Below, piece after piece: positions 27,889 to 34,270 of a stretch of DNA of 38,317 nt. Each line of letters starts with the position of its first letter. Within the stretch, counting starts at the first letter, position 1. Under the pieces are notes generated by a model. That model had not been told where the DNA came from and did no database searches. It saw only the letters and a list, made by a program, of their open reading frames with translations. The position numbers were made by a program, and so were the translations under genes. Source of the DNA: a virus; IMG/VR virus record IMGVR_UViG_3300032753_000083, positions 1 to 38,317 of that record; one strand, given 5' to 3'.

Positions 27889-29832
27889 ATGGCACGTTAT
27901 AATACCACACTAGCGACAGAAATAGTCTCTGGAGCACAAACACTCTTGTCACCAGCACAAGGTGGATACACAGAATTTCAAGGTACTGCACCTTATACTG
28001 TAACAATTCCAGGACCATCGTTGTTCCTAGGTCAGACACAAAGTTATTTTAATAACACATCTGGCATAGTTACACTTCAAACGCCAGCTGGTGTCATTAA
28101 CGGTCCTGGTTCAACAAGTTCTAACACAATAGCTTTGCCAGCAGGTAGCAGTATTATTATTGCATCTGATGGCACAAACTACAGCGTTATTACTTTTCCA
28201 GGCGGCCCACAATATGGAGTTACTGGAACATTTTCAAGCGATTTAATTAGTACCAACACAGGTACTGTTAACGTTTTTAATACTAACGCAACAGCAATCA
28301 ACGCATTTGGTAATGCAAGTACAATTAACATTGGTTCAAGTACTGGTACAACAACAATTAATAACTCACTATTAGTTAAGGGCGGTATTACTACAGTTAA
28401 CTCAAGTTCAGTATTAGTTGAAGACAAGAACATTGAAATTGGTTATGTTAACCCAGTTAGTTATGGTGGCGGTACTATTGGTACTATTACTGGTTCATTG
28501 GGCTCGAGTACAACATTTACAAGTATTACTGGTACTAAAGTAACAGCCGCAAGTACATATAGTGGTGTTAGTCAATTCGCAACAAGTGGTGTTGGTACCG
28601 GTGCAACATTTAACATAACAACTACTGGTGCAGGTACAACATATACTGGCGTAACTACAATTACATTAGTTAACCCGGGTTCAGGATATGCAATTAACGA
28701 TACAATTACTATTGGTGGTAGTTCTTTAGGCGGTACAACTAGCCCAAACAACTTAACATTTACAGTTAGTAACGTAATTTACTCACCATGGACTGCAACT
28801 GTTACTCTTATGACCAACACAACCAACTTGGTCGCTGGTCAATCAGTTAGTGCAACTAACGGTACAGGTAGCTTAGGAGGCGGCGGTACAAGTTATATTA
28901 TTTCTAACGTTCCAAGTTCAACAAGTATACAAGTAACTGCAACAGGTGGTACAACTCCAACAGCAGGTACTATTACAGCAATTATTCCAGGTAGTGCTGA
29001 TACATTTGCCAACGGCGGCGGCATTAAATTATACGGATCAACTAATCACTTATTAACATGGAACAGCGCCGCAAACGGACCAGCTAACGGTAACCAAAAC
29101 CCAGCATGGGTAAGTACTGAAGGTTTAATGATTAGTACTTCTAACGGTTTTGGTATTCAAAATACCGGTAACGTTAACTTTAACATTTTAACCAACGGAC
29201 AGGCAACAGGTACTGTATCTATTGCAACTAACGCGGGTACAGGTAACTTGTTTACTAACGCAAGTTCGGGCGTTTCAATTGGTGCTAGCGGTGGTACTGC
29301 TACAATTAGTAACACTAACCTTACAGTTGGACAGTCTGGTGGTACAGTTACTTTCAACGGTATTACAACTTTCACAATGAACAGCGTAACATCGTTTAAC
29401 TTAACTGGCGGTGGTACAATGAACGCTGGTAGTACATATGGTTATTTTAGTTCTCTAGGCGTTGGTACTAACACTAACGGTGGCGGCGGTACAATTTATG
29501 CTTCAAACAACATTGTTGCTTACTATTCTGATGATAGATTAAAGACACGTTTGGGCAAAATTGAAGATGCTCTTGCTAAATTAGAAACATTAAATGGTTT
29601 CTACTTCGAAGCTAACCAAACTGCTCAAGATTTGGGCTATACCGTTCAACGTGAAGTTGGAGTTTCGGCTCAAGAAGTCAACGCAATCCTGCCAGAAATT
29701 ATTAAACCAGCTCCGATTGACGCTAAGTACATGACAGTTCAATACGAAAAGTTATTACCTTTAGTAATTGAAGCAGTTAAGGAATTGTCAGCCCAAGTTA
29801 AAGAATTGAAAAAACAAATTAACAAAGAGTAA
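27889..29832 (+). CDS. Tail fibre with C-terminal S74 intramolecular chaperone (647 aa)
   Basis: The N-terminus (FQGTAPYTVTIPGP, then QSYFNNTSGIVTLQTP and SIIIASDGTNYSVIT) is a common phage fibre attachment module. The middle is a beta shaft interrupted by a family C cassette (about 28555-28775) and more Gly/Thr modules. The last 101 residues are a peptidase S74 (endosialidase-type) chaperone domain: YYSDDRLKTRLGKIEDALAK, GFYFEAN, a GVSAQEV motif, LPEII and MTVQYEKLLPLVIEAVKEL, ending in a short coiled coil. In this family the domain drives trimerisation and then cleaves itself off using a Ser-Lys dyad; here Ser547 and Lys552 fit, with cleavage expected just before Ser547. Only 3 bp separate it from the Asn/Cys-rich gene. 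Confidence 0.9.
   Translation: MARYNTTLATEIVSGAQTLLSPAQGGYTEFQGTAPYTVTIPGPSLFLGQTQSYFNNTSGIVTLQTPAGVINGPGSTSSNTIALPAGSSIIIASDGTNYSVITFPGGPQYGVTGTFSSDLISTNTGTVNVFNTNATAINAFGNASTINIGSSTGTTTINNSLLVKGGITTVNSSSVLVEDKNIEIGYVNPVSYGGGTIGTITGSLGSSTTFTSITGTKVTAASTYSGVSQFATSGVGTGATFNITTTGAGTTYTGVTTITLVNPGSGYAINDTITIGGSSLGGTTSPNNLTFTVSNVIYSPWTATVTLMTNTTNLVAGQSVSATNGTGSLGGGGTSYIISNVPSSTSIQVTATGGTTPTAGTITAIIPGSADTFANGGGIKLYGSTNHLLTWNSAANGPANGNQNPAWVSTEGLMISTSNGFGIQNTGNVNFNILTNGQATGTVSIATNAGTGNLFTNASSGVSIGASGGTATISNTNLTVGQSGGTVTFNGITTFTMNSVTSFNLTGGGTMNAGSTYGYFSSLGVGTNTNGGGGTIYASNNIVAYYSDDRLKTRLGKIEDALAKLETLNGFYFEANQTAQDLGYTVQREVGVSAQEVNAILPEIIKPAPIDAKYMTVQYEKLLPLVIEAVKELSAQVKELKKQINKE
28555..28775 (+). repeat. 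Family C cassette, copy 3
   Basis: Contains GVGTGATFNITTTGAG, NPGSGYAINDTITIGGSSLG and SPNNLTFTV. It is inserted in the shaft of the S74 fibre between its IEIGYVNP strand and the FANGGGIKLYGSTN strand. Confidence 0.65.
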
Positions 29833-29835
29833 AAA

Positions 29836-30225
29836 ATGACAACACCTTCCGGAACAATATACATCAGCCAAGTTGACGGCGAAATTGGACTACCAAATAG
29901 TAGTCCATATTCTAACCTAAGTTTCTTGAACGGCTATGTTATTCCTGGTCAGCGCGATTCATATCCTGATATGAACGAAATGCGTAACAGAGCATACTAC
30001 CAGTCAAATAACAAAGGCAACTGTAACAACGGTAACTGCGGAAATTGTAATTGTAATTGCGGTAATATCTGTTGCTATAACTGTTATATTAATGGTCACA
30101 TTAATTGTACAAACTGCGACGGACAAAACTGGTTACAAAACAACTGTAATTGTAACTGTACCTATAATTGCAATTATGCTTCAGGATCATATAACTGTAA
30201 TTGTAATTGTAACTGTAATTGTTAA
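29836..30225 (+). CDS. Asn/Cys-repeat protein, putative virion-borne substrate of the radical SAM enzyme (129 aa)
   Basis: Residues 1-56 (PSGTIYISQVDGEIGLPNSS, then LSFLNGYVIPG) resemble the short N-terminal domain of many phage appendage proteins (SG.I..S.I..E.G..S....SL). Residues 57-129 are dominated by Asn and Cys: 19 Cys at 63, 68, 71, 73, 75, 79, 80, 83, 91, 94, 104, 106, 108, 112, 121, 123, 125, 127 and 129, ending in five Asn-Cys pairs. A single Trp (W99) lies in this tail. The gene begins 3 bp after the S74 fibre gene and is followed 16 bp later by a radical SAM/SPASM enzyme, the usual order of precursor and maturase in RiPP clusters. I infer that the tail is cross-linked or otherwise modified. 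Metal binding or disulphide packing are alternatives. I do not recognise a named family. Confidence 0.7.
   Translation: MTTPSGTIYISQVDGEIGLPNSSPYSNLSFLNGYVIPGQRDSYPDMNEMRNRAYYQSNNKGNCNNGNCGNCNCNCGNICCYNCYINGHINCTNCDGQNWLQNNCNCNCTYNCNYASGSYNCNCNCNCNC
30193..30222 (+). repeat. (AAYTGT)5 hexanucleotide repeat encoding (Asn-Cys)5
   Basis: Five in-frame AAY-TGT units end the Asn/Cys-rich gene just before its TAA. Shorter in-frame runs of the same unit lie at 30043-30060 and 30142-30159. Gain or loss of whole units by slippage would change the number of Asn-Cys pairs without breaking the frame. Confidence 0.85.
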
Positions 30226-30241
30226 CAAGACAAGGAACAAC

Positions 30242-31720
30242 ATGATTTTTGAAATTCTGGCAGAAAGATATGGTACTGGCGTTACCGATCAAAAGACATT
30301 TTTTTACGATAACGAAAAAAATATCTTAAGTGATGAAACTGGTTATATCTGGGAATATCCTAACACCTACGCTAATTCAACATTTATACAAGATGTTCCA
30401 TATAAGCCATTTGATAAAAATAATCCTTTGAAAAAATCAAAGGATGTACGTACAGTAAAAATTCAAATGGGGTTATCTTGTAATTACAGTTGTGATTATT
30501 GCAGTCAGAAATTTGTCGAACGTCCACGTGAAACTAACGCTAAAGATATTGAAAACTTTATGGAGTTATTCAATAACTTAAATTTTAGCGAAGATCGTGG
30601 ATTACGTGTTGAGTTCTGGGGCGGCGAGCCATTTGTTTATTGGAAAACAATGAAACCATTGGCCGAAGCTATTGCAGAAAGATTTAAAGACTGGAAAAAT
30701 AAACCATCATTTAGCGTTATTACTAATGGTAGTTTGTTAACAGAAGAAAATTGTGCATGGTTATATAGCATGGGATTCCACGTTGCTGTCAGTCACGACG
30801 GTCCTGGACAATTCACTCGCGGACCAGACCCGTTTGAAGATCCTAAAAAACGTGAAGTTGTATTAGATTTATATCAAATTTTACGTCCTTTAAACCGTAT
30901 GAGCTTTAACTCTATGTTAAGTTATAAAAATCAAAGTCGTAAAGCAATTTATGATTGGTTTGTCGACTTTACAAATGATCCAAGTGTATTGTTAGGCGAA
31001 GGAACATTTGTAGATGCATACGATGAAGACGGTTTAGAAAATTCACTTAAAACAAAAGCAGATCATTTTGCCTTTAGACAACGTTCTTTTGGGGAAATAT
31101 TTGGAACTAATGGAGAAATTGGTTTTACAGGTATACTTGGTAAGATTGATAATTTTACAGAAGACTTGTTAACACATCGAGAAGCAGATTATCTCGGTCA
31201 AAAATGCGGCATGGACAGTGAAGAAACTGTTGCATTTGACCTACGTGGAAATGTAATTACATGTCAAAACGTAAGTGCATTAGAAACAGGTAAAAATGGT
31301 GAACCACATTTAAGCGGTAACATTGCAAATATCGAAGATGTTTCAATTTCAACAAGTACACACTGGTCAAACCGTAAAGAATGTCCAGAGTGCCCCGTAT
31401 TACATATTTGTAAAGGTGCATGTATGTTCTTAGATGGCGTTTACTGGAAAGCTAGTTGTAACAATGCCTACTCAGATAACGTGCCATTGTTCGCCGCAAG
31501 TATTGAAAAAATTACAGGCTACATTCCTGTATTAATTAAGAGCGATACATTACCTTTAGATCGTCAAGATATCTGGGGTAATATATACAAACACGAAGAA
31601 GAACAACCAAAGAAAATTATACCAATTAAGGTAGTCAGTGAAAAAGTTGCGGTAATCGATAACATCGAAGTTTACGGCAAAAGTTCCCTGATAAATACTA
31701 CAGAAGAATCAGGAGCATGA
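30242..31720 (+). CDS. Radical SAM/SPASM peptide-maturase-like enzyme (492 aa)
   Basis: The canonical CNYSCDYC motif (Cys80, Cys84, Cys87) binds the catalytic [4Fe-4S] cluster and S-adenosylmethionine; the SAM-binding WGGEP follows at residues 126-130. The C-terminal half has the full SPASM cysteine pattern for auxiliary clusters: Cys322, then G336-X4-Cys341, then Cys381-X2-Cys384-X5-Cys390-X3-Cys394 and Cys406. Enzymes of this class modify ribosomal peptides (thioether or C-C cross-links, epimerisation) or activate sulphatases. The start is ATG 30242, preceded by AAGGAAC; an earlier in-frame ATG at 30092 lies inside the Asn/Cys gene and is rejected. Residues 1-70 might bind a leader, but I see no clear PqqD-like fold. 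The position beside a Cys-rich small protein argues for a peptide substrate. Confidence 0.88.
   Translation: MIFEILAERYGTGVTDQKTFFYDNEKNILSDETGYIWEYPNTYANSTFIQDVPYKPFDKNNPLKKSKDVRTVKIQMGLSCNYSCDYCSQKFVERPRETNAKDIENFMELFNNLNFSEDRGLRVEFWGGEPFVYWKTMKPLAEAIAERFKDWKNKPSFSVITNGSLLTEENCAWLYSMGFHVAVSHDGPGQFTRGPDPFEDPKKREVVLDLYQILRPLNRMSFNSMLSYKNQSRKAIYDWFVDFTNDPSVLLGEGTFVDAYDEDGLENSLKTKADHFAFRQRSFGEIFGTNGEIGFTGILGKIDNFTEDLLTHREADYLGQKCGMDSEETVAFDLRGNVITCQNVSALETGKNGEPHLSGNIANIEDVSISTSTHWSNRKECPECPVLHICKGACMFLDGVYWKASCNNAYSDNVPLFAASIEKITGYIPVLIKSDTLPLDRQDIWGNIYKHEEEQPKKIIPIKVVSEKVAVIDNIEVYGKSSLINTTEESGA
31690..31698 (+). promoter_or_regulatory. T4-type late promoter (GATAAATAC) inside the radical SAM gene end
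   Basis: Seven of eight bases match TATAAATA. Predicted transcription start is near 31703, giving a short leader with AGGAG at 31711-31715 before the ATG at 31722. The spacing to ribosome-binding site and start resembles that at 15506. It would give the 306-residue protein and the halogenase-like gene extra late expression. Confidence 0.5.
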
Positions 31721-31721
31721 A

Positions 31722-32642
31722 ATGAATTTATACTTGGCAAACGGAACTAACAGATTATATGCATTATCAATTCAACTTGACGAGTCAAGTTTGACTTATA
31801 AGACATATGATGTGTATGAAACAATTAAATTAAAGCAATTCTGGGAAACACAAACAGGTAACGTATTACCTGGATCTTTATTTGATAAAGCACCTACACC
31901 TGCTATAACACCTGCATGGGTTACTGAAACATATTCAGTTTACGAAAGCCAATCACCTGAATCGCAAACTATTAATTTTTCGGACATTCAAGGTTTATCT
32001 GATTTTTCAGATCACGGTATTTTCATGTTGTATTCACCAGATTCTCCGTCTTATGTTTCTCCGATTAGACCAACGGCTCCTTCTTCGGTGCCAGCAGGAA
32101 AAACATCGATTAGAGTTCCACTTCATAACGGATACGCACTGACTACTGGTTCAAAAATGAGTCCATTTGTTCATAGTGCATTTAATAACAATATTGCTAT
32201 GATTGCAATATGTGTGCCATTTGCAAGTGCTCCAGTTGATCAATGGTCAATTGTGTTTAACGTGAAAGATTCTAGTTTGTTTAAGTTAACATCTGGACAA
32301 GCAACAACACCAATGCAAGGAAATAGCGTTGGTAAATTTACAAAAAGTTTATTACCTAAAGTATGGTTTACTAATAAAACTATGACTGTAACTGCTGATG
32401 GATTTGTTGATGTTCCTTTTTACTTAGGAGATTCAACAGGAAATCCTATCACACAATCAGATGCAACTGTATATTTGAAAACCACAGCAGGACAGTTAAA
32501 CAAACAACAAGTTACCACAATTAATGGTCAAGGTACTGTTCGTTTAATTGCAAGTCATTTAGTTTCTGGAGAAACTGCAACTATTAGTTGCGGATTTAAA
32601 TTATTCTCGGGAACAGACGATTGCGTTGTCACTGTAAATTAA
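31722..32642 (+). CDS. Unrecognised protein with Ig-like C-terminal domain (306 aa)
   Basis: I do not recognise the family. Residues 1-55 are mixed alpha/beta (MNLYLANGTNRLYALSIQLD), and residues 70-210 are aromatic- and Ser/Pro-rich with strand-like stretches. Residues about 214-306 read as a bacterial Ig-like domain (VWFTNKTMTVTADGFVDVPF, ITQSDATVYLKTTAGQL, GQGTVRLIASHL, ending in a CVVTVN strand). There is no catalytic motif, signal peptide or membrane segment. Composition is closer to the virion proteins than to the enzymes around it. It begins 1 bp after the radical SAM stop with AGGAG upstream and is followed 7 bp later by the halogenase-like gene. It could be a second virion substrate, a scaffold presenting the substrate, or an unrelated appendage protein. 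Confidence 0.6.
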   Translation: MNLYLANGTNRLYALSIQLDESSLTYKTYDVYETIKLKQFWETQTGNVLPGSLFDKAPTPAITPAWVTETYSVYESQSPESQTINFSDIQGLSDFSDHGIFMLYSPDSPSYVSPIRPTAPSSVPAGKTSIRVPLHNGYALTTGSKMSPFVHSAFNNNIAMIAICVPFASAPVDQWSIVFNVKDSSLFKLTSGQATTPMQGNSVGKFTKSLLPKVWFTNKTMTVTADGFVDVPFYLGDSTGNPITQSDATVYLKTTAGQLNKQQVTTINGQGTVRLIASHLVSGETATISCGFKLFSGTDDCVVTVN

Positions 32643-32649
32643 GGAAAAT

Positions 32650-33861
32650 ATGAAAATAGGAATTGTAGGTTCTGGAACCGCCAGCGCAGTTTCACTATTA
32701 AAAATATTTGAACAACTCGAAAAACATCAATGTAAGCATGTTGATGTTTTTTGCATTTATGATCCTAACATTCCTATCACTACGGTAGGGGAAAGCACTA
32801 GTTCGTTATTGCCAATCTTGTTATACAACGTAGCAAATTTTTCAATAACCGAAGAAATGCAACATTTTGATGGTACATTAAGATGGGGTACTCGATACTA
32901 TTGGAAAGATGCTAACGATACAGAGTTTTTTGTTAAAAACGGTATACCAGGTTTGCACGTTAATAGTGAAAAATTTAGTAGATTTGTAATTAATAGGCTA
33001 GATGAAATTTACGAAAACTTTAGCCAGATACATGGCAACGTATCTAGTATGACACAAGATGCATATAAAGTTACGGCAGTCATCGATGATGTTGAACATA
33101 AATTTGATTTTTTAATCGATTGCAGAGGAAATCCAACAGAAGAAGAATTGAATAGTGGCGCATACAGCTTTCCTCAATTTGAAACAGTTAATTCTGTTAT
33201 ATTATATCCAGATTTTAAAGAATATAATGAAGATATTACATCAGCGTATGTACATGAAGATGGGTGGATGTTCGGAGTTCCACTAACACATCGAAAAGCG
33301 TTTGGATATTTGTACAATAAAAACTTTACAAGTCACGAAGAAGCAAGTGAAAAATTTGCAAAATTAAAAGGTATCGATACAATTAATCTAAGAAGATTCA
33401 GTTGGAGACAGTATTATAAAAATACTGCTATGGACGGAAGAATTATGTCTATGGGAAATCGATTACAATTCTTTGAACCTGCACAAGCATTGCCGTTACA
33501 TTATTACATTAATTTAACAATGGAATTCATTAGTCGAATTATTAATAATAATTTAGACGTACATAAGATGAATATACAATTAAATTTTGACCATAGAAAA
33601 AATATAGAAGGAATGCAAAATTTAATTGCATTAAATTATTGCGGGTCTTGTAATATTAAAAGTCCGTTCTGGGAATATGCTACAATTAACTCAAGAAAAC
33701 GTCTAAAAAATTCTCAACAGTTTCAACAATATTTAAGAGACTGTGAAAAATCTGAAAAAATTGAAATATACTGGTGGCATAACGCCCAGTTAATGAAAGA
33801 ATACATTGACGGATTTGGAATTAAATTAGATCAACTAAGTCAAAAACAGTCTGCAACTTAG
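32650..33861 (+). CDS. Flavin-dependent tryptophan-halogenase-like protein (403 aa)
   Basis: The N-terminal GIVGSGTASA (residues 4-13) is the FAD-binding loop, followed by TTVGESTSSLL (residues 44-54), as in tryptophan halogenases. Residues 205-211 (GWMFGVP) occupy the place of the family's GWxWxIP motif, with Phe for the second Trp, followed by GYLYNKNFTSHEEA (usual GYVYS..F.S..EA). NRLQFFEPAQALPLHYY (residues 270-286) matches the F.EPLESTS region. Where halogenases have the catalytic Lys in FK.., this protein has TLRWGTRYYW with Arg78, so chlorinating activity is uncertain. Halogenase-like genes are known in cyanophage-type myoviruses. The AAGGAAA start signal lies 7 bp after the previous gene. 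Its last 41 bp overlap the Nudix gene on the other strand. Possible roles are peptide Trp halogenation or another flavin oxidation. Confidence 0.75.
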   Translation: MKIGIVGSGTASAVSLLKIFEQLEKHQCKHVDVFCIYDPNIPITTVGESTSSLLPILLYNVANFSITEEMQHFDGTLRWGTRYYWKDANDTEFFVKNGIPGLHVNSEKFSRFVINRLDEIYENFSQIHGNVSSMTQDAYKVTAVIDDVEHKFDFLIDCRGNPTEEELNSGAYSFPQFETVNSVILYPDFKEYNEDITSAYVHEDGWMFGVPLTHRKAFGYLYNKNFTSHEEASEKFAKLKGIDTINLRRFSWRQYYKNTAMDGRIMSMGNRLQFFEPAQALPLHYYINLTMEFISRIINNNLDVHKMNIQLNFDHRKNIEGMQNLIALNYCGSCNIKSPFWEYATINSRKRLKNSQQFQQYLRDCEKSEKIEIYWWHNAQLMKEYIDGFGIKLDQLSQKQSAT

Positions 33862-34270
33862 TTCTTATTGTTTTGCTACTAAAACTGTTACGTAACCCTT
33901 GGTGCAAAGGTTTAGGAGCACGATCGATAGTAGTCCATGCCCATCCAATATGTTCGTCACTTAGTGTTGGAATAAATTCAGATTCTATCACACACAAGTA
34001 TGTGTGGAAATTAAAAACTTTGTCGTTACTAACAAATGTTTCTAGAGGTATAGTTTTAATTATATTAGGTACAGCGCCTATTTCTTCTTTAATTTCACGT
34101 TGTAAACCTTGCCAAGGTGTTTCTCCAGTGATATTAGTACCACCTACTAGCCCCCAAGTGCCTTCGTGTTTACCGTGACTTTTTTGAAGAAGTAAAAATC
34201 GTTGTGTAGACTTTGCATAAAACAATGCACCACTACAAACAATTTGTTCTTTTACAATACTATTTTCCAT
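33821..34270 (-). CDS. Nudix hydrolase (149 aa)
   Basis: A complete Nudix box, GGTNITGETPWQGLQREIKE followed by EIGA (GX5EX7REUXEEXG), follows an MutT-like beta strand (RFLLLQKSHGKHEGTWGLVG). The Glu residues of REIKEE would bind Mg2+ for hydrolysis of a nucleoside diphosphate linked to another group. Small Nudix enzymes of T4-type phages act on damaged or host nucleotides, or on ADP-ribose/NAD-type substrates; the substrate here cannot be told. The ATG is 19 bp inside the end of the gp15-like gene, so the two are co-transcribed and coupled. At the other end the gene runs 41 bp into the convergent halogenase-like gene, leaving no room for a terminator between them. Confidence 0.88.
   Translation of the reverse strand: MENSIVKEQIVCSGALFYAKSTQRFLLLQKSHGKHEGTWGLVGGTNITGETPWQGLQREIKEEIGAVPNIIKTIPLETFVSNDKVFNFHTYLCVIESEFIPTLSDEHIGWAWTTIDRAPKPLHQGLRNSFSSKTIRTKLQTVFDLVDLI

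Noticed and set aside
30001-30225. Diversity-generating retroelement target, because AAY codons are typical of its template repeats
   Set aside because: No reverse transcriptase and no second near-identical copy of the region are in the window; the AAY codons follow from the Asn-Cys repeat itself. A template elsewhere in the genome cannot be excluded.
30001-30225. CRISPR-like short repeat array
   Set aside because: The units are 6 bp, in frame, without unique spacers, and encode Asn-Cys.
30092-30241. N-terminal extension of the radical SAM protein from an upstream in-frame ATG
   Set aside because: It lies inside the Asn/Cys gene in another frame, has a Thr/Val/Ile repeat composition caused by the AAYTGT units, and the ATG at 30242 has a good AAGGAAC ribosome-binding site.
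33991-34006. CACACA-AGTA-TGTGTG hairpin as a terminator between convergent genes
   Set aside because: Only 6 bp with no T-run, and it lies within Nudix coding sequence; likely chance.
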